From assembly GCA_024693105.1 (NCBI GenBank), contig JAILLO010000008.1, positions 1 to 42,007 of the forward strand: 42,007 nt of DNA, given 5' to 3'. The notes beneath the pieces were generated by a model, which saw nothing but the letters and a program-made list of their open reading frames with translations, was not told the DNA's origin and did not search any database. This stretch comes from Clostridia bacterium. GTDB lineage: Bacteria > Bacillota > Clostridia > Peptostreptococcales > Anaerovoracaceae. Below, piece by piece: positions 1 to 8,167 of the stretch. Position numbers and translations under genes: made by a program. The first letter of the stretch is position 1. Each line of letters starts with the position of its first letter.

Positions 1-1
1 A

Positions 2-874
2 GAGGTTGATACAGACGGATTTGCATTCGCAAAGACGATTACTGTTGACAACAGCACGGCTGCTCTTAAGGGAATTGCAAAGGCTCTTATTGACGCAGGA
101 AAGACTTCCGATGCAGAGGGCTTTGATGCATTTGCAAAGAGTGTTGCAGGCGCAAAGGTAACTGACGAAATTAAGGAAGTTGCTGAAATGTACGCAAAGG
201 CAAAGAAAGCAATGATCGTATTCCAGCAGAACAATGTTTCTGTTGAGGCAGCAACTCTGATTGCTGATATCGCTCTTGTTTCCGGTCACATCAGTTCACC
301 GAGAAACGGTATCCTTCAGGTTAAGGCAAAGAACAATTCACAGGGACTTGTTGATATGGGTATCAAAGCAGGCGCAGAGGCTATGGAAGGCGTCAAGGCA
401 CTCCTTTGCTTCGGTGAAGATCCTGATGTTGATCTCAGCGGACTTGAATTCCTGATGGTATCTGATACTCATCTTACAAAGACTGCACAGAAGGCAGATG
501 TTATTCTTCCGGGAACAGGTTTTGCAAGTACTGACGGTACTTTCACAAACACTGAAAGAAGACTTCAGCCGGTTCAGGCAGCTGTAGATGAAGAGGTATT
601 CTACAACAACTGGGAAATCGCAAAGGAAATCGCTCATGTATATGAAGTTGAATTCGATTTCGAAGATACTTATGATATTTCAAGAGAGATGGACGATACT
701 CTGCCAAGATACAAGTATGCAGAGGTTGGCGAAATTTTCGGTGGAGTTCTTACTCCGGCAGAACCGAAGTTTGTTGCGGTTGATGATGCAAAGCTTGTTG
801 ATACGCTTAAGTGCACCGACAATCTGATGAACACAATTGTTGCAAGACTTCCGAAGCGCGCAAAGCTCTTCTAA
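2..874 (+). CDS. Molybdopterin oxidoreductase (formate dehydrogenase alpha / NuoG-like), C-terminal part
   Basis: The open frame enters the window from the left edge and runs 290 codons to a TAA, so the internal Met at 188 is not the start. The visible part is the end of the third molybdopterin-binding lobe and the C-terminal domain of the Mo/W-bis-PGD oxidoreductase family. The best signature is the motif around ILPGTGFASTDGTFTNTERR, which matches the cofactor-proximal loop (LPxxxxxExxGTxxNxExR) of FdhA/FdhF and NuoG-like proteins. The cofactor-ligand region (Cys or Sec) and any N-terminal iron-sulfur domains lie outside the window, so formate dehydrogenase cannot be separated from other NAD-linked or hydrogenase-linked members. 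The gene ends in front of a structured trailer and a strong terminator, so it is probably the last gene of its operon. Confidence 0.85.
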   Translation, partial: EVDTDGFAFAKTITVDNSTAALKGIAKALIDAGKTSDAEGFDAFAKSVAGAKVTDEIKEVAEMYAKAKKAMIVFQQNNVSVEAATLIADIALVSGHISSPRNGILQVKAKNNSQGLVDMGIKAGAEAMEGVKALLCFGEDPDVDLSGLEFLMVSDTHLTKTAQKADVILPGTGFASTDGTFTNTERRLQPVQAAVDEEVFYNNWEIAKEIAHVYEVEFDFEDTYDISREMDDTLPRYKYAEVGEIFGGVLTPAEPKFVAVDDAKLVDTLKCTDNLMNTIVARLPKRAKLF

Positions 875-903
875 GAAAAATCTGCTTCAAACCCTGATTT
901 AAT

Positions 904-974
904 ATCAAATATTACGGGGTAATTTGATGCATTGTCTCCAAAGGCCGGCAGAAGTCCGGTAGCGGAGGCTGCCG
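904..974 (+). other. Structured 3' trailer of unknown function
   Basis: Between the stop codon and the terminator there are nested complementary segments: a perfect 7-bp stem (904-910 with 922-928, 11-nt loop) and a G+C-rich 6-bp stem CGGCAG/CTGCCG (946-951 with 969-974). TCTCC (935-939) can also pair with GGAGG (964-968), which would cross the second stem and form a pseudoknot. The next gene lies on the opposite strand, so this is not a leader of a downstream gene. It could be a trailer that stabilises the mRNA, a small RNA cut from the 3' end, or chance. I do not recognise a known riboswitch class. Confidence 0.35.
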
Positions 975-996
975 CGATTTTCAAAATTTAAAACAC

Positions 997-1034
997 AAAC
1001 GGCTTTCGGGAATCATCCCGAAAGCCGTTTTATA
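997..1034 (+). terminator. Rho-independent terminator of the oxidoreductase operon
   Basis: A perfect 14-bp stem (997-1010 with 1017-1030) closes a 6-nt loop and is followed by a T-rich stretch (GTTTTATAT). It sits 123 bp after the stop codon of the plus-strand oxidoreductase. Confidence 0.9.
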
Positions 1035-1063
1035 TCAGATTCAAAACGGATGTTAGAATACAA

Positions 1064-1098
1064 AACGAGGCTTTCGGGACTGTCCCGAAAGCCTCGTT
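1064..1098 (-). terminator. Terminator of the surface-protein gene, possibly bidirectional
   Basis: A perfect 16-bp stem (1064-1079 with 1083-1098) has a 3-nt loop and lies just past the end of the minus-strand surface-protein gene. Read on the minus strand it is followed by TTTTG. The core of the stem is the same GGCTTTCGGGA/TCCCGAAAGCC sequence as in the terminator at 997-1034. Confidence 0.85.
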
Positions 1099-1126
1099 GT
1101 ATTTGATTTAAATCAGTACACTTAAA

Positions 1127-4100
1127 TCAGTATACTCCAAAGATAGTGTGCTTGATGAAGCGGGTGATGATGGTGGAAATCTGGGCGCGTGTTGCTTTGC
1201 CCTGAGGATCAAGAAGAATCTCCCCGTCTTTTTCCGTGCCCGATATGATACCAGCGCCTGCTGCCCAGGAAAGGGCGTTTTCGGCCCAGCTTGAGGTTTT
1301 AGCGCCGTCAACGAATACATCAAGGTCTGCACGTGGCGTTACATTAAAGCCTTTGAATTTTGCGTACTGATAAAGCATCACGGCAAGCTGCTCACGTGTG
1401 ATATCTGAGTCCACTCCAAAGGATTCGCCTTCGCCGCGGGCTATGCCGTTAGTTACAAGCCAAAGTACGCTTTCCGCGAACCAGTCGCCGGCTTTCACGT
1501 CTTTGAACCTTGCAGTGTTTGCCGCTTTGGAATCGGTATTTACTGCAGTCTTCTCATCTTTTTCAGTATTGGCCGCGCTTGCAACTTTTGCCTGCACCTG
1601 TGCTGAGAAATTACCTGCTGAAGCAGGGCTTTCCAAAACACCTGTGCTGCCGGCGGAAGTGGTATCTGTAACTACCGTCGAACTGTCCAGATTGTAGAGT
1701 ATCTGTGCAATCTGTGCCCGGGAAGCCTGTGCATCCGGCTCGAATCCTTCTTCGGTGCCGCGCATGATGCTGTGGGATATTGCAAAGGCAACAGGTTCAG
1801 CGTACCAGGCGTCTTTCTTAAGATCCGAAAAAGGTGCTAAGATTGCAGCAATATCAGGTTTGAAGACAGCTTTAATCGTTACATTTACTTTCGGGAATTT
1901 GAAGGAGAAGATACCGCTGCCGGATTTGGTCAGAGGGACTTCTCTTCCTGTGTCTGCTTCCTGCACGGTAAGACCCAAGAGGGTGTAATGCTCATCCGCT
2001 GCAGCTTCCATGTTGACGCTGCCTCCCACAGTCTTTATATCAAGATATCCGCCCAAAAATCTCAAAGGCGAGGCCAGATCCTTATAGGAGTGGGATCCGG
2101 AGCGAGGAAGTACAATCTTATCTGCATAAATGGCAGAAACAGTTACATCTGTTTCAGGCATCAGGAACGTTGTTTCCATGTCGCTTAAAGATGCGAAGAA
2201 TACACTTGCAGGGAAGGCCTCCCAGCCTGCAAAAATTTTGCCTTCCGGAGCTGCATCTGCGCGTATGGTAAACTTCGTACCGCCAAGAGCCGAGTATGAT
2301 GTGATGCCGGCATAGGTGACGGCACCAACAGCTGTAATAGCACCGTTTGTTATGTTGACTTTTGGTTCTGTGTATTGCCCAAGGGAAACAACATTGAAAT
2401 TTTCGAATACATATGCCGAGCGATAGGTATCTACACTACCCTCCGGAACTTTAAAAGTAAGACCTGCAGCACAGTTTTCGAAGGAATGGCCGTTAAAGAC
2501 AACTGGCGGCGTGCTTTCATGTATGGTAACGTTTTTTAACAGACCGCAGCCTTTGAACGCCTGGTACAATATTTGCATTTGCGAAACTGTAGACGGAAGA
2601 ACTACTGAAGTGAGCTGAGTACAGTTATAAAAAGCAGCCTTATCTATGGTGTTTACACCGGAAGGCACCACATATTCTCCGGCTCTTCCCGGCGGATAGG
2701 CAATGAGAGTGGTACCGTCTGCACTATACAAAACTCCGTTCACGGAGCGGTAATTTCTGTTGCCGGAAGCAACATTGATATCACTCAGAACTTTCCCGTT
2801 TCTAAATACCAGTCCCCCAATGGTGGTGACGCTTGAAGGAATGTTCAGCGTCACAAGATTTCTGTTGCTGTCAAAGGCACCGTCTGCAATCGTGGTGACC
2901 CCTGAAGGAATTGTATAGGAAGCTCCGGCCTTGTTTGCCGGATAGGCCAGCAGAGTCTTCATATCCTTTGTGAAAAGCACGCCGTCTATATCACGGTAGT
3001 ATTGATTGCCTGAAGCAACATTGATACTCTGCATGGAAACGGCATCATAAAACACTGCGGTACCGATGCTGCTTACTCCTGCAGGAACAGTCAGGTTCTG
3101 CAGCACGGATGCACTGTCAAAGGCACCGTCGTGAATAGTCTTCGTTGCAGCCGGAAGCGTATAGGAGGTCTGTTTTTTTGCAGCCGGCCAGGTGAAGAAC
3201 TCTTCGTTGTCACGTGTCATGAGCACTCCGTTTGGACTGTAAAATACCGGATTCCCCGGATTTACCTTTATTTCCGAAAGGGAAGGGCAACCGGTCAGCA
3301 CCGACTCGTCTATGTGATAGATGGTGCTTACAATTTCCAGAACCGTCAGATTCGGGCAGCCGGAGAAGGCATAATCACTCAAGGCGGCGGCAAAGAAATG
3401 ACTAATCCCGCTTTTTCCTGTGATGTGACCATCCACTCTGGCCTCTGCCGGTCCATTGGCGCCGAATAAGGCTTTATCCAAATCAAATAATGAAACCGTA
3501 TAGTTGCCGAAAGTTTCGCCCTCGTCGCTGACGAGAATCTGATCATCGCCGCACATTTTTGCTGTCCAGTTATAGTTGCCAGTAGTATCATCTGTACTAA
3601 AGCCTTGACCCACCGAGCTATGATATTTAAAATCGCCTCTGTCTCCGATTTTTCTGAAATCGGTCAGCATAGGACGGTTTAAAAATCCGCCTGTTGCAAT
3701 TTGCCATGTGATTGAAGGTGGTGTCACATCGGAGATATTATTGCATATTTCATTACTTATATCCCAATTTGTGAAGCTTGATGGATTTTTGAATCCCTCT
3801 TCACTTAGTGATACCATACCGCTTGAACCTGCCCCCAGTATGGCGCTTCCTGAGAGGTAATAGCATTTTTGGATATTGCCGCTGCCGCCGGCTCCCGCAT
3901 AGCCTGAGACTTCACCGTAACTGTAGCAGTTTTGGATGCTTCCGGTGTTATCAAACGCCAGACCGTTGCCGGCGATATTGCCGATGGTGTAACAGTTTTG
4001 GATGCTGCCGCTGTTTTCGGCCGCAAGTCCGGCATTCTTGCCGCTGCCACGTATAGTTCCCATATTGTATGATTTTTCGATATTTCCCGCATTTTTGCCT

Positions 4101-6451
4101 GCAATGCCGCCCATCAAACCGTTTGTGCGGTTTCTAAACTCTTCGTTGCTGAAACAGCGTCTTATGTGAGCAGTTGACTCGTTTTTTCCTGCCACGCCGC
4201 CTCCTGCCAAAGACGAAACATAGAGACCGCTTACTTTGCCGAGACTGTAGTCATAGTCGAGAACTCCTCCGGAAGCGTTGATTCCTGCAACGCCGCCCAG
4301 TATTGCGTTTGTGCAGTTTTCGGCTGCCACGGCACCAAGATTAATCATATAGAATATGTTGCCGCGATTGACACCTGCGATGCCGCCGGCATTTACATTT
4401 CCTGCACCTTCCACAAGAACAGGAGAACTTTGGATGGCGTGGTGCAGACCTATGGCTCCGGCAGTTATGAGGGCAGCAGATGTGTTCTCGCCCGTGATGC
4501 CTCCTGCGAAGCATTCTCCTCCGTTATTTCTTACCAAAAGGGAACCTCTGTAAAAACAACAGTCGAAAATAGTACCGCTGTTTTTGCCTGCGATTCCGCC
4601 TGCGTAGCACTTTGCAGATGGAGAAGATGCGGTGATTAAAATGTCACCGCCGGAATAAAGGTAATTCTCAATAACCGCACCGCCGCTTACGGCTCCTGCA
4701 GCGCCACCGGCATAGAGACTGCCGGTGCCGGTACTTTTTACACTTAAATTAGACGCGGGACCGTTTGAATAATCGTTGGAATGTGACAGTATAAAATATG
4801 CATAAGGATCTTCCAAAAGACCTATGTTACCTGAAGCGTAGCAGTTAACGGCACCGGAGGTAATGTATACATCACCTCTGAATTCGCAACAATCCATACG
4901 GCCTTTGCAGTATCCTGCCAGTGCGCCTGCGTAGCAGACATCACCGCTTGCGACGGCTTCAAATACTCCGCTCAATTTGATATTGCGTATGACGGCATGT
5001 TCGCCTACATGTCCGAAAAGACCGGCGTAGAGGTTGTTGCCTTCGGCTTTTATGTATATATTGTCAATACGGCCTCCATCCAGGATACCTTCAAATGGGT
5101 GATCCGCATTGCCTATAGGGGTGAATTCCCGGCCGGCTATGGGATTGTCATCATCGTCTGTACCAAGCATGTAAATAGGCTCGGTAATCTGAAAATATAC
5201 TCCCCCAAAAGAAGTGCCGCTATTTACACGCTCTGCCAGATAACGCAGACGAAGGGGACTGTCGATTTTGTAAGGATTGTCTTCCTCGCCGCTTCCTTCC
5301 CAGGCACCGTTTATCTGCGCCATAATGTCCGTATCAGTATTACCGACGTTGAAAGTATATGTGTTGCTATGTTCACCGGTTGTATTTCCGTCTTTTGCCC
5401 ACTCATAGAGACTAAATCCGGAATTAAGACTAATGGAAGCGGTTGCATTTTCACCGGAATCATATTCATAACCTCCCGGCATAACCGCTGTGCCGGTCAG
5501 GGTGACAGCTCCTGCCAAAGGTTCACTTGCAGATACCCGCACCAGTACTTTGTTATTATCTCGGAAGTTAGCCTGTATGGTACAACTGTCTTTGACAGTG
5601 GTAAAAACATAAGGGTTTGTTGAGATCACGCTGCCGTCTTTGGTCCAATTCACGAAGGTGTAGCCCGGATTTGGAGTTGCTGCTGCTATGACAGTACCTT
5701 TTGGTAAAACAACGGCTGTATTGGTGGCATTTTCGTAATTTCCGTCTGCTCTTACCGCACTTCCCGTAACTATGCCTCGACCGGGTATGTTTGGGGCAAA
5801 GCTGACATTGCAAGTTGGTTCGAAAGTTACAGGTATAGTTATATCAGTGGCAGGCATTCTGAAGCTGCTTCCGCCCCTAAGAATGTCGAAATCAGCGAGG
5901 GTAATGCCATAATGCGGACCATAACCCGAGTTAGGATTTTCAATTAGCTGGACATATTCGCCTTCGTAGAAGGAATCAGCCATTTGCCCGTTTGATGATA
6001 AGGTCAACGTACCTTCAGGATATGCTTCGTTATAATAAACCAAGACTGTATGGCGCTCTGCGCTGATCGGCACGTAGTTTATCCAAAGTACTACATCGTG
6101 TGCAGGCATCACAAACTCGCCTGTATTGCCGTTAAGAGAAACTTTCTTGCTTCCTCCTATTGTGTCGTTATATATGTTTTTGCCTTTCTCTTCGTCTTTG
6201 TGACCGAAGAGAACAGATTCGAGCCTGTGGCCCTCAGGAGGCGTGCAGGTAATGGTCACTGTTTCGCCTTCGGCGGCCTTGTTGCCATCGTGGGCAGTTT
6301 GAATCTCCGCGCTGCCTGTGAAACTGTCGAAAGTGACACTGTAAAGCGTCTGCTCGGGATCTGCCCAGGCAGTGCCTGTTGAGCCCGCAAAGAGCGACAG
6401 CACAAGAGTCAGCACTAAAAGTAACGACATGGGTTTTTTCGAGTTTTTCAT
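1127..6451 (-). CDS. Large secreted surface protein with GLUG-like, leucine-rich and SLH domains
   Basis: 1774 residues. It begins with a clear signal peptide (basic MKNSKKP, hydrophobic core, AWA cleavage site near residue 30). Roughly residues 35-380 are bacterial-surface repeat modules of the InlB B-repeat kind (for example GYTFVNWTKDG). About 390-930 repeat a GLUG-like pattern (GG-AG-N-G-I--C-), expected to form a right-handed beta-helix. About 1000-1330 are BspA-type leucine-rich repeats with alternating 'IP-GV-TI--GAF' and 'VLYSADGTTLIAYP' units, and further repeat modules follow. Three SLH modules end the protein (about 1541-1588, 1647-1708, 1709-1774), the first separated from the others by a Ser/Thr/Ala-rich linker of about 58 residues. 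SLH modules bind pyruvylated secondary wall polymers, so the protein is inferred to be displayed on the cell wall as an adhesin. Start: ATG 7 nt after AGGAG. It is transcribed alone. Confidence 0.9.
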   Translation of the reverse strand: MKNSKKPMSLLLVLTLVLSLFAGSTGTAWADPEQTLYSVTFDSFTGSAEIQTAHDGNKAAEGETVTITCTPPEGHRLESVLFGHKDEEKGKNIYNDTIGGSKKVSLNGNTGEFVMPAHDVVLWINYVPISAERHTVLVYYNEAYPEGTLTLSSNGQMADSFYEGEYVQLIENPNSGYGPHYGITLADFDILRGGSSFRMPATDITIPVTFEPTCNVSFAPNIPGRGIVTGSAVRADGNYENATNTAVVLPKGTVIAAATPNPGYTFVNWTKDGSVISTNPYVFTTVKDSCTIQANFRDNNKVLVRVSASEPLAGAVTLTGTAVMPGGYEYDSGENATASISLNSGFSLYEWAKDGNTTGEHSNTYTFNVGNTDTDIMAQINGAWEGSGEEDNPYKIDSPLRLRYLAERVNSGTSFGGVYFQITEPIYMLGTDDDDNPIAGREFTPIGNADHPFEGILDGGRIDNIYIKAEGNNLYAGLFGHVGEHAVIRNIKLSGVFEAVASGDVCYAGALAGYCKGRMDCCEFRGDVYITSGAVNCYASGNIGLLEDPYAYFILSHSNDYSNGPASNLSVKSTGTGSLYAGGAAGAVSGGAVIENYLYSGGDILITASSPSAKCYAGGIAGKNSGTIFDCCFYRGSLLVRNNGGECFAGGITGENTSAALITAGAIGLHHAIQSSPVLVEGAGNVNAGGIAGVNRGNIFYMINLGAVAAENCTNAILGGVAGINASGGVLDYDYSLGKVSGLYVSSLAGGGVAGKNESTAHIRRCFSNEEFRNRTNGLMGGIAGKNAGNIEKSYNMGTIRGSGKNAGLAAENSGSIQNCYTIGNIAGNGLAFDNTGSIQNCYSYGEVSGYAGAGGSGNIQKCYYLSGSAILGAGSSGMVSLSEEGFKNPSSFTNWDISNEICNNISDVTPPSITWQIATGGFLNRPMLTDFRKIGDRGDFKYHSSVGQGFSTDDTTGNYNWTAKMCGDDQILVSDEGETFGNYTVSLFDLDKALFGANGPAEARVDGHITGKSGISHFFAAALSDYAFSGCPNLTVLEIVSTIYHIDESVLTGCPSLSEIKVNPGNPVFYSPNGVLMTRDNEEFFTWPAAKKQTSYTLPAATKTIHDGAFDSASVLQNLTVPAGVSSIGTAVFYDAVSMQSINVASGNQYYRDIDGVLFTKDMKTLLAYPANKAGASYTIPSGVTTIADGAFDSNRNLVTLNIPSSVTTIGGLVFRNGKVLSDINVASGNRNYRSVNGVLYSADGTTLIAYPPGRAGEYVVPSGVNTIDKAAFYNCTQLTSVVLPSTVSQMQILYQAFKGCGLLKNVTIHESTPPVVFNGHSFENCAAGLTFKVPEGSVDTYRSAYVFENFNVVSLGQYTEPKVNITNGAITAVGAVTYAGITSYSALGGTKFTIRADAAPEGKIFAGWEAFPASVFFASLSDMETTFLMPETDVTVSAIYADKIVLPRSGSHSYKDLASPLRFLGGYLDIKTVGGSVNMEAAADEHYTLLGLTVQEADTGREVPLTKSGSGIFSFKFPKVNVTIKAVFKPDIAAILAPFSDLKKDAWYAEPVAFAISHSIMRGTEEGFEPDAQASRAQIAQILYNLDSSTVVTDTTSAGSTGVLESPASAGNFSAQVQAKVASAANTEKDEKTAVNTDSKAANTARFKDVKAGDWFAESVLWLVTNGIARGEGESFGVDSDITREQLAVMLYQYAKFKGFNVTPRADLDVFVDGAKTSSWAENALSWAAGAGIISGTEKDGEILLDPQGKATRAQISTIITRFIKHTIFGVY

Positions 6452-6753
6452 AATTTACTCCTGTTTCCTTGTAAAATCCGCTCCCGCGAATCTGTAAAGC
6501 TATGTCTCAAAACCGATTTTACAAAAAATATATAATTATAATTATAACAAACTATATTATACAATAAATTCTGACAAAAATGATAAAAGACATAAAAATA
6601 TGGAAAGAAAGAATCGCTTTTCATGCATGAAAACGGTCGGAACGGGAGAACAAAAAGGTGCTTTTCGGGTAAAAGCAGCCTAAGCAGTGTGTGGAATAAA
6701 AACAGCATTTCCCGAGCCGAATTGCCGCGGCATGATATCATGATATTAAAATG
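6452..6753 (-). promoter_or_regulatory. A+T-rich upstream region of the surface-protein gene
   Basis: This gap holds no convincing gene. On the minus strand TATAAT hexamers occur at 6561-6556 and 6546-6541 in a very A+T-rich stretch about 90-110 bp before the ATG. I could not match either with a good -35 box at 16-18 bp, so the exact promoter is uncertain. Confidence 0.4.
6731..6742. repeat. Perfect 12-bp palindrome CATGATATCATG
   Basis: A perfect palindrome lies 11 bp from the terminator stem between crotonase and the surface-protein gene. It may be a protein-binding site or chance. Confidence 0.4.
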
Positions 6754-6787
6754 CGAAAAATCCATGCAAGCATGCATGGATTTTTCG
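6754..6787 (-). terminator. Bidirectional terminator after crotonase gene
   Basis: A perfect 14-bp stem (6754-6767 with 6774-6787) with a 6-nt loop has A-runs and T-runs inside the arms, so it gives a U-tract in either direction. It lies 28 bp past the stop of the minus-strand crotonase gene. Confidence 0.85.
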
Positions 6788-6815
6788 TAAACAGTAATAT
6801 GGTTTGCACGTGGGG

Positions 6816-7592
6816 TTATTTGTTTTGGAAGACAGGCTCTCTCTTTTCGAGGAAAGCACCCATGCCTTCGGTTTTGTCCTGTGAGGAGAATGGAGCTGTA
6901 AAGGCTTCGATTTCGAGAGCACTTGCAGTTTTCATATCCATGCCAAAGCCGTTGTTGATAACTGCCTTTGCTGCGGCAACAGCAATAGGAGCCTTGGAAG
7001 CAATTGTTTTTGCAAGCTTCTCAGCTTCGGCCATAAGTTCTTCAGGCGGAACAACCTGTTCAACAAGACCGATGCGCAGTGCTTCTGCCGCATCAATGAT
7101 TTCTCCTGTCATGATAAGCTTTTTGCCCATTGCTTTTCCTACAAGTCTCGGGAGACGCTGGGTGCCGCCGAATCCCGGAATAATGCCAAGTCCGGTTTCA
7201 GGCTGGCCAAACTTTGCTTTTTCGGAGGCAATTCTGAAATCACATGCCATTGCGAGTTCGCAGCCGCCTCCGAGGGCAAAACCGTTTACTGCTGCAATTA
7301 CAGGCTTTTCAACTGACTCAATAAGATTCATGACTCCGTGACCTTTAATCATCATAACTCTGCCCTGAACGGCATCGATAGAATGCATAAGAGCAATATC
7401 GGCGCCGGCAACAAATGCTTTTCCTTCGCCGGTCATAATAACAGCTCTGACAGAATCATCTTCGGAAATCTTTGTGAACACATCATGTAATTCATCGAGG
7501 ACTTCGTTGTTGAGGGCATTCAGCGCCTTAGGTCTGTCGATTGTAACATAGCCGATGTTTTCTTTTACTTCATAACGTATGTTTTCATACAT
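6816..7592 (-). CDS. crt: Enoyl-CoA hydratase / 3-hydroxybutyryl-CoA dehydratase (crotonase)
   Basis: 258 residues, the usual length for the family. Crotonases add or remove water across the double bond of short-chain enoyl-CoA, in butyrate-type fermentation or fatty-acid and amino-acid breakdown. The oxyanion-hole segments are present (GKAFVAGADI near residue 60 and NGFALGGGCELAMACD near 103-118), followed by the motif KFGQPETGLGIIPGFGGTQR, which carries the second catalytic glutamate, so the enzyme looks active. The ATG is preceded by AAGGAAG at 8 nt. The gene stands alone between a terminator and a long intergenic region. Other butyrate-pathway genes (thl, hbd, bcd, etf) are not in the window, so the physiological substrate is inferred, and the symbol crt is by family resemblance. 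Confidence 0.88.
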   Translation of the reverse strand: MYENIRYEVKENIGYVTIDRPKALNALNNEVLDELHDVFTKISEDDSVRAVIMTGEGKAFVAGADIALMHSIDAVQGRVMMIKGHGVMNLIESVEKPVIAAVNGFALGGGCELAMACDFRIASEKAKFGQPETGLGIIPGFGGTQRLPRLVGKAMGKKLIMTGEIIDAAEALRIGLVEQVVPPEELMAEAEKLAKTIASKAPIAVAAAKAVINNGFGMDMKTASALEIEAFTAPFSSQDKTEGMGAFLEKREPVFQNK

Positions 7593-7941
7593 GTCTCATA
7601 CTTCCTTTCCCTAAAAAATTCCCAATATCCTATACCGGATAATATAGTTTGATAAGTGCGATAATTTAAACAATTTGAATAACTGAGTATATGATACCAC
7701 CACAGACGGAGGATTTCAAGGACTTGTCTGTTAATTAACAAACGATTTGGCTTTTTGATGCATAATTTCCATTTGAAAGAGTTAAAATCAATTTTTTGGG
7801 AGATTAAAGATTGGAATAAGATTGCTTTAAGTCCTAAAAAATATGCGTGTGATGTGTTAAAATATGTCTTACTGAATTACCGGATGTGTTTTTGTTAAAT
7901 TATGCACGATTTTGAATAAAGATAAAATGCAAATGAGAGCC

Positions 7942-8014
7942 ATAAGGAAGTAAGGATGTAAGCAAGTTTAGGCCGACATAAGACATAAGCGGTAAACGGA
8001 ATAAGCCGGATAAG
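7942..8014 (+). repeat. Cluster of seven (A)TAAG boxes upstream of the GGDEF/EAL gene
   Basis: TAAG occurs at 7943, 7951, 7959, 7979, 7986, 8002 and 8011, four or five times as ATAAG, in a 73-bp stretch. The spacing is irregular but clusters around 7-9 bp or about twice that. It may be a repeated binding site or single-stranded RNA motif. No known factor is recognised. Confidence 0.35.
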
Positions 8015-8037
8015 TCAGTACTTAAAGCAGTTATCAG

Positions 8038-8092
8038 CCCGGATCAATGCGATCCGCAAAAAGTGGGACATCACTTTTCCTGTATGTCCGGG
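8038..8092 (+). promoter_or_regulatory. Structured leader with mutually exclusive hairpins
   Basis: Four pairings compete here: CGGATC (8040-8045) with GATCCG (8051-8056); AAAAGTG (8059-8065) with CACTTTT (8072-8078); the 6-nt loop of that second hairpin, GGACAT (8066-8071), with ATGTCC (8084-8089); and CCCGGA (8038-8043) with TCCGGG (8087-8092). Loop-to-tail pairing would form an H-type pseudoknot. This is the arrangement expected of a switching leader 75 bp before the start codon. I do not recognise it as either c-di-GMP riboswitch class. The rest of 7593-8167 is A+T-rich and has no gene that I can support. Confidence 0.45.
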
Positions 8093-8167
8093 TGCGGCGT
8101 TGGGAAATAAATAAAAGAAGCTGCATCAAGGTGTATAAGGCGGTGTTGGTCAGAAAAGGGGATACAA

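Noticed and set aside
904-974. Molybdenum-cofactor riboswitch
   Set aside because: It follows a molybdoenzyme gene, but no downstream gene on that strand exists for it to control and the consensus core is not seen.
4997-5623. A 208-codon plus-strand open frame
   Set aside because: It is antisense to the repeat-rich surface protein gene, with biased composition and no ribosome site.
8038-8092. c-di-GMP riboswitch class I or II
   Set aside because: The gene context invites it, but the conserved core sequences of both classes as I know them are absent. It is kept only as an unnamed structured leader.
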